A stretch of 64,000 nucleotides of DNA, from assembly GCF_030123065.1 (NCBI RefSeq), contig NZ_CP126093.1:2608001-2672000 (forward strand), written 5' to 3'. The translations under genes and the position numbers were made by a program. The notes below the pieces were generated by a model. The model did no database searches, was not told where the DNA came from, and saw only the letters and a program-made list of their open reading frames with translations. Every line of letters starts with the position of its first letter. Positions within the stretch are counted from its first letter, which is position 1. The DNA comes from Neobacillus sp. DY30. Lineage in GTDB: Bacteria > Bacillota > Bacilli > Bacillales > Cytobacillaceae. Positions 24,766-33,978 of this stretch are shown here, one piece after another.

Positions 24766-26229
24766 TTGGAAGGTATCGTAAATTGGTTAAATGGAATTAT
24801 TTGGAGTCAGGCACTGATTTATTTATGTTTAGGGGTAGGTTTATTTTACACGTTATCAACTCGGTTTCTTCAAATCAGGCATATAAAGGATATTTTTAGG
24901 CTGACGTTTAAAGGTCAAAAATCAGAAGCCGGAATTTCATCCTTTCAGGCGTTAAACCTTGCATTGTCCGGCAGGGTTGGGACAGGAAACATTGCAGGTG
25001 TTGCCACTGCAATTGCATTCGGGGGTCCAGGGGCTGTTTTCTGGATGTGGTTAATCGCGTTTTTGGGTGCTGGTTCAGCCTTCATAGAATCCACTCTTGG
25101 TCAAGTATATAAGTCAAAACAAGACGGTCAATTTCGCGGCGGTCCAGCATACTACATAGAAAAAGGACTGAAGCTTAAATGGTATGCTGTATTATTTGCG
25201 ATTGTAACGGTTATTGCTACTGGAGCACTCTTACCAGGGGTGCAGGCAAATAGTATTGCTATCAGTATCGATAATGCTTTCGGGATCAATACAAGTATTA
25301 CAGGTATCGTATTAATTATAGTCTTAGCCGCTATTATTTTTGGGGGAGTAAAACGGATTGCACGAACAGCTGAATTTGTTGTACCATTTATGGCTGTTGG
25401 TTATATTATTGTTGCTCTCATTATTACATTTGCAAATTTCTCTCAAATTCCTGATGTCTTTGCTTTAATTTTTTCAAGTGCATTTGGTGGAAATGCAGCA
25501 TATGGGGGAATTTTAGGTGCTGCGATTTCTTGGGGAGTAAAACGTGGTATATATTCCAATGAAGCAGGTCAGGGTACAGGTCCGCATGCTGCAGCAGCCG
25601 CGGAAGTATCACATCCTGCTAAGCAAGGGATTGTGCAAGCATTCTCCGTTTATATTGATACTTGGTTTGTTTGTACTGCAACCGCCTTTATGATTCTTAT
25701 GACAGGAATGTATAATGTAACACCTGACGGGCAAGAACCAATTGTTACAAACCTTACAGAAGTTGAAGCAGGTCCTGGATACACACAAGCGGCAGTTGAA
25801 TCCGTATTACCAGGATTTGGTGCGCCGTTTGTAGCGATTGCACTGTTGTTCTTCGCATTTACAACGATTATGGCGTACTATTACATGGCGGAAACGAATC
25901 TTGCTTATATTAGAAAGAATAAGAATCAATGGACGGAATATATTCTTAAATTTGTTATCTTAGGTATGGTCTACTATGGTTGCGTGAAAGAAGCAGGTCT
26001 TGCATGGGCACTAGGTGATGTAGGGGTTGGTGCAATGGCTTGGCTGAACCTTATTGCAATTTTACTTTTAACGAAACCTGCTTTGAAAGTTCTAAAGGAC
26101 TATGAAGCTCAGTTAAAAGCCGGAAAAGATCCTGTGTTTGATCCGGTAAAATTAGGGATTAAAGATGCTGATTTCTGGGAACATGAATATAAGTATCAAG
26201 AAGCTGATTCGGTTGAAAAAATAGGATAA
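24766..26229 (+). CDS. Sodium:alanine/glycine symporter (AGCS family)
   Basis: 487 residues from TTG 24766 (AGAAAAGGAG/AAAGGGGG upstream). Ten or eleven hydrophobic segments are visible. The family signature is present (FQALNLALSGRVGTGNIAGV, about residues 63-82), with the conserved GIYSNEAGQGTGPHAAA at about 263-279. AGCS proteins couple Na+ entry to uptake of small neutral amino acids such as alanine, glycine or glutamine. It stands alone between terminators. The substrate cannot be read from sequence alone. Confidence 0.93.
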   Translation: MEGIVNWLNGIIWSQALIYLCLGVGLFYTLSTRFLQIRHIKDIFRLTFKGQKSEAGISSFQALNLALSGRVGTGNIAGVATAIAFGGPGAVFWMWLIAFLGAGSAFIESTLGQVYKSKQDGQFRGGPAYYIEKGLKLKWYAVLFAIVTVIATGALLPGVQANSIAISIDNAFGINTSITGIVLIIVLAAIIFGGVKRIARTAEFVVPFMAVGYIIVALIITFANFSQIPDVFALIFSSAFGGNAAYGGILGAAISWGVKRGIYSNEAGQGTGPHAAAAAEVSHPAKQGIVQAFSVYIDTWFVCTATAFMILMTGMYNVTPDGQEPIVTNLTEVEAGPGYTQAAVESVLPGFGAPFVAIALLFFAFTTIMAYYYMAETNLAYIRKNKNQWTEYILKFVILGMVYYGCVKEAGLAWALGDVGVGAMAWLNLIAILLLTKPALKVLKDYEAQLKAGKDPVFDPVKLGIKDADFWEHEYKYQEADSVEKIG

Positions 26230-26242
26230 CTTGAAAAATAGG

Positions 26243-26278
26243 AAAGAAACTGACTGTACACTTGTCAGTTTCTTTTTT
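26243..26278 (+). terminator. Terminator of the AGCS symporter gene
   Basis: AAAGAAACTGAC (26243-26254) and GTCAGTTTCTTT (26264-26275) form a perfect 12-bp stem, followed by TTTT. Confidence 0.92.
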
Positions 26279-26302
26279 ACTTTCATAGATGACCTATCGC
26301 TT

Positions 26303-26326
26303 TACGATAGGGGGGTATGATATAAT
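26303..26326 (+). promoter_or_regulatory. CsoR-type operator overlapping an extended -10 promoter
   Basis: GATAGGGGGGTATGATA has the G-tract/TATG core of CsoR-type operators, such as that of B. subtilis copZA. It overlaps TGATATAAT, an extended -10 box with TATAAT at 26321-26326. CCTATCG (26293-26299) and CGATAGG (26305-26311) make an inverted repeat across it. Autorepression of csoR is inferred. Confidence 0.7.
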
Positions 26327-26347
26327 AACAAAAAATGAGGTGATGGA

Positions 26348-26695
26348 ATGTCGTTCGATTATGACTATAAGGAAGAAATGAATGATGACTCCTGCTGCGC
26401 GACTTCAGGCAGCCATCGTAAAAGTCATCATTCGGATAAAGTGAAGAGTAACCTAGTTACAAGGCTCAATCGTATTGAAGGTCAAATACGAGGAATTAAA
26501 GGAATGATTGAAAAGGATACCTATTGTGATGATGTCATTACACAAATATCTGCAACGCAATCTGCACTAAATAGTGTAGCAAAACTTTTGCTGGAAGGCC
26601 ACCTGAAGACATGTGTAATTGAGAGAATTCAAGAGGGGGACCATGAGGTTTTAGACGAGGTCCTTGTAACGATTCAAAAGTTAATGAAGAAATAA
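26348..26695 (+). CDS. csoR: CsoR-family copper-sensing repressor
   Basis: 115 residues. The DUF156 four-helix core begins at about 35 (VTRLNRIEGQIRGIKGMIE). The Cu(I) ligand set of true CsoR proteins is present: Cys in TYCDD, then His and Cys in EGHLKTCV. The N-terminal extension (about 30 residues) has CC, HRKSHH and acidic residues and may bind metal too. CsoR leaves DNA when Cu(I) binds. Unusually, no copZ or copA follows: the gene is monocistronic, so its targets (possibly the CopC/CopD or multicopper oxidase genes 10 kb away) are elsewhere. Confidence 0.92.
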   Translation: MSFDYDYKEEMNDDSCCATSGSHRKSHHSDKVKSNLVTRLNRIEGQIRGIKGMIEKDTYCDDVITQISATQSALNSVAKLLLEGHLKTCVIERIQEGDHEVLDEVLVTIQKLMKK

Positions 26696-26706
26696 CTGAA
26701 TCAATA

Positions 26707-26735
26707 AGTCGTACACTTTGTACGTCTTTTTTTTA
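26707..26735 (+). terminator. csoR terminator
   Basis: CGTACA and TGTACG stem (26710-26724), with flanking AG/CT pairs, then TTTTTTTT. Confidence 0.8.
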
Positions 26736-26817
26736 TTTCTACTATAGTTTTTTACTAGAAGGAATAAGAAAAAAGTATGAAGAATATTATAGTTATAATA
26801 TTCCGAAAACTACGGAG

Positions 26818-27486
26818 GTGAGGAATATAAAGGCAACAAAAATAATCCTAATGGTATTTGCCGGACTTATCCTTTCTTTTAGTGTTTACGCTTATTCAGT
26901 GTTTTACGGAACACCTTGGGGTAAACAACAACATGAGAAAAATATGAAAACCTATATTACCGAAAAATATCAGACAGAATTTGTCCTCACTAAAGTTGTT
27001 TACAATTTTTTAAGTGAAACATACCAGGGATTTGCCTATCCAAAAGAGCACTCAAACCTCTTATTTATTATTGAGGAAGATATTGACTCTCCTCCCGGCT
27101 ATTCCGATAATTATCCAAAGGTTATGTGGGATAGTGAGTTAGCGATAAACCTTAAAGCACAAATAAAAGAGCTTTTTCCAAATTTGGATGTAGGAATGTT
27201 TAAAGCATTGCAAATAAAGGACAAAGGGGAATTCTTTGGGCCAAATATTCCTACCTATAATGAAACAAACATTTCGATTCTCTCAACCTCGATTCCTATC
27301 GATATTAAGGAAAATTGGACACATGTAAATCAAGAAAACGAAATACAGAAAATGAAAAAGCTTAGTCAATTTTTACAGAAGTCGAATTTTCCTGTATTAA
27401 TGGAAGTAAGATATTATCAAAATGAAATGAATGAACGTGCGAAGGTCTTCTTTATTACTCAAAAAGGAGACATCATTGAAAAATAG
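26818..27486 (+). CDS. Membrane-anchored protein of unknown function
   Basis: About 220 residues. One N-terminal transmembrane or signal segment (ATKIILMVFAGLILSFSVYA, about residues 5-24) is followed by a long extracytoplasmic part with no motif that I recognise and no conserved Cys. GTG 26818 directly abuts the GGAG of its own Shine-Dalgarno, while an in-frame ATA at 26827 is 8 nt after GGAGG, so initiation at ATA is possible and would shorten the protein by 3 residues. Its operator or promoter is not evident. A terminator follows. Confidence 0.65.
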   Translation: MRNIKATKIILMVFAGLILSFSVYAYSVFYGTPWGKQQHEKNMKTYITEKYQTEFVLTKVVYNFLSETYQGFAYPKEHSNLLFIIEEDIDSPPGYSDNYPKVMWDSELAINLKAQIKELFPNLDVGMFKALQIKDKGEFFGPNIPTYNETNISILSTSIPIDIKENWTHVNQENEIQKMKKLSQFLQKSNFPVLMEVRYYQNEMNERAKVFFITQKGDIIEK

Positions 27487-27516
27487 TGCTGCCACATCTA
27501 GTGGAGCACTATTTTT
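27485..27516. terminator. Bidirectional terminator
   Basis: AGTGCT-G-CCAC and GTGG-AGCACT around ATCTA, then ATTTTT on the plus strand and a T-rich tail on the minus strand. It is shared by two convergent genes. Confidence 0.85.
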
Positions 27517-29609
27517 CATGGTTGTATGAATATGTGATGATGATTTAGCAAGAAGTTTTTTATTGTTGTTCTTCTAACCATGAGGAAGCCGAGATTGTTA
27601 TTTGTTTCCATGATAGAATTATTTTCTAATGTTTTATAGTTGACGATATCCATCCATAAATAAGAGTTTGAAATATTTCCTTCATTAACTTCTTTAATGT
27701 AATAGGAAGGGGTACAAACACGGTAAATTTGGTTGTTTTTTCTTTTTAGTGAATTAAGGGCCATTATTTGTTTCATCAAAGTACCCCACAATCCACGGAA
27801 ACTCATATTTTTTAGTGGAGAACTGGTAAATTGATTAATTGTCAGCTCTTGCCCATTTTTAAAGGAAACAGCAGCGGTAACAGCAGAGGCATAATGAACA
27901 TCTCCTGATAAAATAATACACCTGGCAGGGTTCCATGCAGCTACCTGTTGGAGGAATTCAGTAAATCCTTTGCCATTATACTTCCACGCTTCAAAATCAA
28001 ATTTAGTATGGACATTTACTCCCAAGACTTTTAAGGGATAGACATAATCATGTAAAAACGTTTCAATAAGTCCCAGTCCATATAGGGGAGTTGCGGAAAC
28101 AATGATTAATGGGCTGCCGCTTTTCCATTTGCTAGCATACAGGCTTCTTGTGATACGTTCCCAGCCTTTTTGACTAATCAGCTGAGGAGCCCAGACGCTT
28201 TCCTCGATAAGTTGCCCGAATTTTGCTGGTCTTGGCTCGATCCTATATTCTCTTTGTGTGCGCGTGTCTAGGAAAAGTGCTTGTGGATTTGTCGGTGCAA
28301 CAAAATGCCAAGAGTCAAAGTCCCATAAGGTATTTTTCCACACTTCTTGATAGGTATTGATTTTTCCAATACTTAGCATTTTAAAATAAGTTTTCATCAT
28401 CCATAGAAATTTATCATCATAGGATTGTGGGGCATTGCCCCATCCTTGAAAAGCCCAATAAGCAGATAATCCATTGGCAACAACATGACTCCCTAAAGCA
28501 GAGCTTTTAACATTTTCTTTCCACCTAGAGGATACATTCCAATCATCAGTTATATCATGATCATCAAACATCATATAAGTTGGTGTGTTAGCTAGGAGAC
28601 GACGTATTCGATAAAGAGAATGCTGAAAGGAAATCAGTGCTTCTTGCTGCTCAGTGTAACGATTATTTAAACGAAATTCTTCGTTTTTGTGTTCTTTTGC
28701 ATATTTCTCTTCTTTGGGAAACACAAAATAAATTTGATTCTTTTTTAAACATTCATCGTATTGTTCAAAAAGTGCATATTCCTCTGCTGTTTCCCATAGC
28801 TGCGGGCTCCATGACAGCAGATACATGGCAGCATACTCTCCGAATTTCATTAGGTGATTGCTGGTATGGGAGGAGGTAAGTTGGCAAAAATTCTCCATAA
28901 TATATTGCCTGCCGTTGACTTGGTTCAAGGCTGTACAGAAAGGTTCAGATTTTAGCTGTCCATCTAGTAGTTCGAGGGGTTCCCTCGCCCCAATTAATTC
29001 TTCACTTAGTTTAGAAATCACGGGAAACAATGGGTCTGAGACATCATCAGCATATATTTGGTCCCCCATCAGAAATAAACTGCTTGGTCGAACAAGAAAA
29101 TTATTATATTCCTTTTCTAGCAAAATATCTGCAATAGAGAGGGTATCCTCGTCTTCGCCATGGGGTTTTCGACAAGAACCATACAGGACATTGCAGCTAT
29201 TTGCTGAGCTGTTAAGAAAAATGGAAGGATAGTTAAGGCTGCCGTACGTGATGGAGTGTGGATTATCTTTCGATAGTAAACCGATGGAGCTTAAGTCTTG
29301 AAGCTCAGAGCCTCGCTTAAAATAAATATTGTAACCGAGTAAAGTATCGGTTGGGAAGGTATCACGATATGGGGAGAGTTGAATCAAATGAATAAACAGC
29401 TGTTTACCCATTCGTATCATTTTAGTCTCACATTTTGTTTGGATAATATGATAGTCAAAAGAATTAGAGTCCTTACCTGACGTGGTACGAAAAACCTTTG
29501 CATGAATTTGGTAACTTTTACTTGTAGCAATCCAGATTGTTAGTTGATCAGGTTCTGCCCTGCGAACTATTGGTCCTGACAAGATCATTGGTAAGGTAAT
29601 GGAATCCAT
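27516..29609 (-). CDS. PhoD-like metallophosphatase/phosphodiesterase, cytoplasmic form
   Basis: 697 residues. The PhoD core shows YGSCRKPHG, MGDQIYADDV, the metal motif FDDHDITDDWNVS and LSGDVHYASAV, in the expected order. PhoD of B. subtilis is a secreted Tat-dependent phosphodiesterase, but this protein starts MDSITLPMILSGP with no twin-arginine or other signal peptide, so it is probably intracellular. The N-terminal 130 residues form the beta domain typical of the family. The substrate is unknown; phosphodiesters such as teichoic acid fragments are the family precedent. It stands alone, convergent with the upstream plus-strand gene. Confidence 0.85.
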   Translation of the reverse strand: MDSITLPMILSGPIVRRAEPDQLTIWIATSKSYQIHAKVFRTTSGKDSNSFDYHIIQTKCETKMIRMGKQLFIHLIQLSPYRDTFPTDTLLGYNIYFKRGSELQDLSSIGLLSKDNPHSITYGSLNYPSIFLNSSANSCNVLYGSCRKPHGEDEDTLSIADILLEKEYNNFLVRPSSLFLMGDQIYADDVSDPLFPVISKLSEELIGAREPLELLDGQLKSEPFCTALNQVNGRQYIMENFCQLTSSHTSNHLMKFGEYAAMYLLSWSPQLWETAEEYALFEQYDECLKKNQIYFVFPKEEKYAKEHKNEEFRLNNRYTEQQEALISFQHSLYRIRRLLANTPTYMMFDDHDITDDWNVSSRWKENVKSSALGSHVVANGLSAYWAFQGWGNAPQSYDDKFLWMMKTYFKMLSIGKINTYQEVWKNTLWDFDSWHFVAPTNPQALFLDTRTQREYRIEPRPAKFGQLIEESVWAPQLISQKGWERITRSLYASKWKSGSPLIIVSATPLYGLGLIETFLHDYVYPLKVLGVNVHTKFDFEAWKYNGKGFTEFLQQVAAWNPARCIILSGDVHYASAVTAAVSFKNGQELTINQFTSSPLKNMSFRGLWGTLMKQIMALNSLKRKNNQIYRVCTPSYYIKEVNEGNISNSYLWMDIVNYKTLENNSIMETNNNLGFLMVRRTTIKNFLLNHHHIFIQP

Positions 29610-29845
29610 TTTATCACCTCATGATCATATTATTTTTATACTAACCATTTTATTCCAGAAAAGGGGGGCGGTATGAATAGGTGATATTGGTTACGAGGGA
29701 GGTTGAATTGTAGAAATATTGCCAATGTTTATTCGGGATATCGATTATCGCTGGTTTATAATGGTAATAAGACAACAGTATGTCCGGCAAAATGACCTTT
29801 GGTCGTAATGGGTGAAAATATTTTCCATGGAGGGTAGGATGATTT

Positions 29846-30340
29846 ATGAAGACATTGATTGTATATTGCTCATCTCATGGCACAACAGAAAAAGCGGTCC
29901 AATTAGTGAGTGAGTGGTTGGAAGGGGAAGTTTTAGCGGTTGATTTAAAACGCGATAAAATTACTTTTGATGTACGGAATTATGACATAGTAATCATTGG
30001 CGGTTCCATCCATGCCGGAAGCATTCAAGGGAAAATAAAACATTTTATCGGAAAGCATTATGACGAACTGTTAACAAAAAAACTGGGTCTTTTCCTTTGC
30101 TGCTGGCACGACGGAGAAACTGCCCTTGAACAATTTGACGCTGCCTTCCCTGAAGAGTTTAGAAAGATATCTATTGCTAATGGTATTTTTGGCGGGGAAT
30201 TCCTGGTTAGTAAAATGAACTTTATTGAAAGGCAGATTGTTAAAAAAGTAAATGGAATTACCGAAGACACCTCTAATTTAGATACGACGGCCATCATGAC
30301 CTTTGTTATGAAAATAAATTCAACCTATTCCCATGTATAG
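29846..30340 (+). CDS. Flavodoxin-domain protein, HemG-like
   Basis: 164 residues (GGAGGGTAGGAT upstream). The FMN phosphate loop is SSHGTTEKAV at about residues 9-18, and the second flavin loop lies near GGSIHAGSIQGKIKHF. The fold and the Trp/His in LCCWHDGE resemble the menaquinone-dependent protoporphyrinogen oxidase HemG of enterobacteria and other flavodoxin-like proteins. Bacillus normally uses HemY, so the role may differ; I would call it a flavodoxin-like oxidoreductase. A perfect hairpin terminator follows. Confidence 0.8.
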   Translation: MKTLIVYCSSHGTTEKAVQLVSEWLEGEVLAVDLKRDKITFDVRNYDIVIIGGSIHAGSIQGKIKHFIGKHYDELLTKKLGLFLCCWHDGETALEQFDAAFPEEFRKISIANGIFGGEFLVSKMNFIERQIVKKVNGITEDTSNLDTTAIMTFVMKINSTYSHV

Positions 30341-30342
30341 TA

Positions 30343-30378
30343 AAATGCCTGACCCGTTGCGGGTTAGGCATTTCTTAT
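30343..30378. terminator. Bidirectional terminator
   Basis: AAATGCCTGACCCG (30343-30356) and CGGGTTAGGCATTT (30360-30373) with one G-T pair, shared by the flavodoxin gene and the minus-strand SRAP gene. Confidence 0.88.
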
Positions 30379-30381
30379 GAG

Positions 30382-31059
30382 TTAGCAGATTTTTTGAATC
30401 AATTCAATTGAATTGTTTTTCGGTGAATTAACCAATGAGCTGACTTCATAGGCTTCCATTAACGCATGGTCCAACGGTTTTAGCAATGAGTTGAGTCTAG
30501 CTGTGTCTGTGATGGAAGGATTGAGCCAATCCGTTTCATCTTCTGGTTTTAATATCACAGGCATCCGGTCGTGAATATTCTCCACTAACTCGTTAGGACT
30601 CGTTGTTATCACGGAGCATGAATAGATTGACTTGCCATCAGGTGATTTCCAATTCTCCCAAAGTCCTGCCATCGCAAATAAATCATTCGATTTAAGTTTA
30701 ATTCTCATTGGAATTTTGGTTTTACTATCGACCCTTTTCCATTCATAAAAACTATCAGCCACAATTAAGCAGCGTTTTTTCTTATAAGCATTTCGAAAGC
30801 TAGGTTTATCTGTTAAGGTCTCGGCACGCGCATTAATCATTTTATAACCTATCGACATATCCTTTGCCCAAGGAGGAATTAACCCCCAGCGTAAGAACCC
30901 CATCTTATTACGAGTGCCATCATTAATCACCGCTAACACCGACTGAGAAGGAGCCACATTATAACTTGGCAAATACTCCTCCTCCTGAAGAAAAAACTCA
31001 ATATCAAACCGATCAATCAACTGATCCACCGTCGCCGTCAACGTGAAACGTCCACACAT
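30382..31059 (-). CDS. SRAP/YedK-type abasic-site DNA-protein crosslink protein
   Basis: 225 residues from ATG 31059; a start 42 bp upstream would place residues before the essential Cys2. After Met removal the catalytic Cys2 lies in MCGRFTLTA; the conserved Asn is in YNVAPSQ, the Glu in ADSFYEWKR and the His in IHDRMPVIL. The family (HMCES in humans, YedK in E. coli) covalently shields abasic sites in single-stranded DNA. AAAGGAGTG precedes the start. A copy of the dispersed GGTGCCTGTCACC element lies directly upstream. Confidence 0.93.
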   Translation of the reverse strand: MCGRFTLTATVDQLIDRFDIEFFLQEEEYLPSYNVAPSQSVLAVINDGTRNKMGFLRWGLIPPWAKDMSIGYKMINARAETLTDKPSFRNAYKKKRCLIVADSFYEWKRVDSKTKIPMRIKLKSNDLFAMAGLWENWKSPDGKSIYSCSVITTSPNELVENIHDRMPVILKPEDETDWLNPSITDTARLNSLLKPLDHALMEAYEVSSLVNSPKNNSIELIQKIC

Positions 31060-31086
31060 ATCCAACACTCCTTTGGTGCACTCCTT

Positions 31087-31103
31087 TGTGGTGCCTGTCA
31101 CCA
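31087..31103 (+). repeat. Dispersed element, copy A
   Basis: TGTGGTGCCTGTCACCA, an imperfect palindrome (GGTG-CCTGT-CACC). It matches the core of copies at 38601, 50056 and 58758. The 120 bp to the left are C/A-rich on the plus strand (C 38 against G 15) and the 180 bp from 31141 are G/T-rich (G 54 against C 15). Confidence 0.8.
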
Positions 31104-31234
31104 GTTATACATTATATCATCATTTATACACTCATTTATACATTATTGGAGGCGGGAAATGTATAAAATGGATTTTGTAGGCGAATAATGGTTAAGGTTT
31201 TTTAATTATAATTTCAACGAGAAAGAGGTTGCTT

Positions 31235-32275
31235 ATGAGGATTTGGTTTAATAGGTGGTTTACGACGGTTACGCATTTTATGGAGTTGATTCGTTCGAAT
31301 GATGAGGGGCGGCGGTTCGTGATTTTTGGCACTCATTCGAATAAGGATGCTCTCTATTTGCAGTATTGTGATTATGCCTTTACTGAACCCACCGTATCTG
31401 GTGAGGAATATATTGAGTTTTGTCTTGAGTTTTGTCAGAAGCATAAGATAGATATTTTCATTCCAAGGAAAGAAAATGTCAGCATTTCTAAAAGGCTGAC
31501 TGATTTTGAAAATATTGGAGTTAAAGTCCTGGTATGTCCAGATTCTGATTTAATGGAAACATTGGATAATAAGGCAGCTGCCTATCATTCCATTCTAACG
31601 AAGGAAGAGGATGGGGCGGAACTTGTTTCGATACCAGATTTTTACGTTGTGAATACTATTCATGATTTCAAATTAGCGTATGAAAGTCTACGGGCAAAGG
31701 GACATACAGTTTGTTTTAAACCTGTTGTAGGTGAAGGAGCTACTGGTTTCCGGGTCATTGAGGATGAAATAGAAAGCATCGACCATCTTTTTAGAAGGGC
31801 TAGCAGCCGCCGCCTCCCATATCATTATGCCTGTGAAATTTTAAGCCAGCAAGAGGTTTTCCCAGATCTAATGGTGTTAGAGTATTTAGACGGTCCAGAA
31901 TACAGTATTGACTGTCTGTCATCGAAGGAGCAGTTATATGCGGCAATTCCAAGGATGAAAGGGGAAGGAAGAATAAGAGAAATCGTAGACCACCATGAGC
32001 TTATTCAGCTTGCCCAAAGGTTTCACCAACATTATCATATACCGTATATCTTTAATATTCAGGTTAAATATAATCAAGGTGTCCCTAAACTGCTAGAAAT
32101 AAATCCGCGAATGAGCGGGGGGATGCATTTTAGCTGCTTAACAGGTCTTAACCTTCCTTACTTAGGAATTAAACTCTTGTTAGGTGAAGAAATTGGTCCA
32201 TTGAAACCTAAATTTGGTATTCGAGCCAGTCATCTCGAAAAGGAAATGATCCTTTCTAAAGATCTTTTTGCCTGA
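31235..32275 (+). CDS. ATP-grasp domain protein
   Basis: 346 residues from ATG 31235 (AAAGAGGTTG upstream). The ATP-grasp fold is visible from FKPVVGEGATGFRVIEDE (about 167-184), LVLEYLDGPEYSIDCLS and the metal/ATP motif KLLEINPRMSGGM at about 290. It resembles carbamoyl-phosphate-synthase-like carboxylate-amine ligases. The substrates are unknown, and no peptide or partner gene adjoins it. The first 80 codons are unusually rich in G and T (for example RSNDEGRRF), next to the dispersed element. Confidence 0.82.
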   Translation: MRIWFNRWFTTVTHFMELIRSNDEGRRFVIFGTHSNKDALYLQYCDYAFTEPTVSGEEYIEFCLEFCQKHKIDIFIPRKENVSISKRLTDFENIGVKVLVCPDSDLMETLDNKAAAYHSILTKEEDGAELVSIPDFYVVNTIHDFKLAYESLRAKGHTVCFKPVVGEGATGFRVIEDEIESIDHLFRRASSRRLPYHYACEILSQQEVFPDLMVLEYLDGPEYSIDCLSSKEQLYAAIPRMKGEGRIREIVDHHELIQLAQRFHQHYHIPYIFNIQVKYNQGVPKLLEINPRMSGGMHFSCLTGLNLPYLGIKLLLGEEIGPLKPKFGIRASHLEKEMILSKDLFA

Positions 32276-32280
32276 CATGA

Positions 32281-32319
32281 AACAACGCCTTGGAAAAGTT
32301 CCAAGGCGTTGTTTCGTTT
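32281..32319. terminator. Strong bidirectional terminator
   Basis: A perfect 16-bp stem, AAACAACGCCTTGGAA and TTCCAAGGCGTTGTTT, with a 3-nt loop, serving the ATP-grasp gene and the convergent MFS gene. Confidence 0.93.
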
Positions 32320-32327
32320 AGGGTAAT

Positions 32328-33584
32328 CTATGACATTTTCTCATTTGTTTCCGGAACGCGTAATAAAACAGCGCCTCCTAAGATAAATAAAATAACTAAA
32401 CTAAATACACCAGCATTTGTGTTACCAGTTATTTGGGCGGTGAAACCGACTAAAGCTGGTCCGAGGATTGAAGCAAATTTATAAAAAATATTATAGAAGC
32501 CAAAGAACTCATTCGCGTTTTCTTTCGGTACTAGCTTAGCAAAATACGATCGGCTCAGTGCCTGAATCCCGCCTTGTGAAGACCCGACAAGCATCGCTAA
32601 AATCCAGAAATCTAAAGTGGTTTTCATGAAATAGGCATAGATACAAATAATGATATAGATAAAAATACCGACTAGTAACATTCTTTTTCCAGTGAATTTA
32701 TCTGCCAGCCTACCATAAACAAGCGCAAACGGAGCGGCGATGACTTGAGTGGCAAATAGAATGATTAACAGATTTGTAGATGAAATCCCTAGGTCCGTTC
32801 CATATGCAGTTGACATGGTAATAATCGTATGGACCCCATCGATATAAAAGAAATAAGCTATTAGAAAAAGAAATAAAGGGCGGTAAGCCTTAATCCGTTT
32901 TAGTGTTTGAAATACCTTTTTAAAACTGGTAGAAACCGGTTTTGCAACCCTCTCGACGTGATATACCTGCTGGACATTTTTTAACATGGGAATCGTAAAG
33001 GTTCCCCACCAAATTGCTGTAATAGCAAAGGCAATTTGTGTGGAAACAGTTACAGACAGGGGCAGAATCCTTTGCTGAGATAATAGAATAAGAGCTATAC
33101 CGATGATAAACGGTATGGTACTTCCGATATAGCCCATCGCAAACCCGCGGGCCGATATTTTATTCATTCGCTCTTCACTCGTTACATCAACTAGAAAGGC
33201 GTCATAAAAGATATTGGCACCGCCAAAGCCGATCACGGTAATAACATAACAGATTAAGAGGATAAGCCATTGGTTACTAGGGACAACAGCAAGCAGGGCA
33301 GTAAAGGCGATACCAAGAATGACGAAAAAGGTAAATAATCTCTTTTTTAAGCCTCTAAAATCACCGATGGTCCCCAAAATTGGTGCGCAAATAGAAACAA
33401 GCAGAGTCCCGAAGGAATTCGCATACCCTAAATACGCAGTCGAGGTAGAACTAGCAAGACCTGCCCCATTTGCGGCTGCTTTAAAATATAATGGAAAAAT
33501 AGCTGTCGTAATTAAGATGGAGTAAGCAGAATTCGCCCAATCATAGAAAACCCAGCTTTTTTCTTGCTTCGTCAAACGACTCAT
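32328..33584 (-). CDS. UMF1-type MFS transporter
   Basis: 418 residues with about 12 hydrophobic segments. The N-terminus (KSWVFYDWANSAYSILI) and motif FPLYFKA are those of the UMF1/Atg22-like MFS family. The central loop between the two halves has KVFQTLKRIKAYRPLF. Substrates of bacterial members are unknown; the yeast relative exports amino acids from vacuoles. The gene is convergent with the ATP-grasp gene. Confidence 0.88.
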   Translation of the reverse strand: MSRLTKQEKSWVFYDWANSAYSILITTAIFPLYFKAAANGAGLASSTSTAYLGYANSFGTLLVSICAPILGTIGDFRGLKKRLFTFFVILGIAFTALLAVVPSNQWLILLICYVITVIGFGGANIFYDAFLVDVTSEERMNKISARGFAMGYIGSTIPFIIGIALILLSQQRILPLSVTVSTQIAFAITAIWWGTFTIPMLKNVQQVYHVERVAKPVSTSFKKVFQTLKRIKAYRPLFLFLIAYFFYIDGVHTIITMSTAYGTDLGISSTNLLIILFATQVIAAPFALVYGRLADKFTGKRMLLVGIFIYIIICIYAYFMKTTLDFWILAMLVGSSQGGIQALSRSYFAKLVPKENANEFFGFYNIFYKFASILGPALVGFTAQITGNTNAGVFSLVILFILGGAVLLRVPETNEKMS

Positions 33585-33978
33585 AAACTTTTCCTCCCTT
33601 CATTTACACTGTTAAAAGCTCCCCTGATGTCTATGTTGCAATTAGTAAATCATTTCTTCCTATACATAAATATATGCTGGGTCATCCCAACCGAAACCAA
33701 AACCTTATACTCCAATTGTACATAAATAAATGGCTATTTTGTTAATTTTTTCAATAATTTAACACTATAAGATGAATTTCTGTCGATTTTTATCCATTCA
33801 CCCGTTTTCTTGGATATATTTTCTTTTTATAGTTAAGAGCCTTTACAAATTATGACCTGCTTGAATCTATTATAGTAGGCGGTATTTATAAGGTCTTGTG
33901 ATTAGACAAGCACGTTAACAGAATGCTGCCATGTTAGTAAATAAATTAAGCTGCAAACAAAATGAAAGGAGGAAATTT
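33585..33978. other. Intergenic region of 394 bp without a gene
   Basis: AT-rich sequence between a divergent MFS gene and the spore-coat-like operon. I see no coding frame, RNA or clear sigma-A promoter. A mother-cell sigma promoter is expected here from the genes that follow, but no convincing match to the sigma-K or sigma-E consensus was found by eye. Confidence 0.6.

Noticed and set aside
29703..29792. 29-codon frame with a GAGGGAGG site before the flavodoxin gene
   Set aside because: It overlaps a likely promoter (TTTATAATGG) of the next gene and has no further support.
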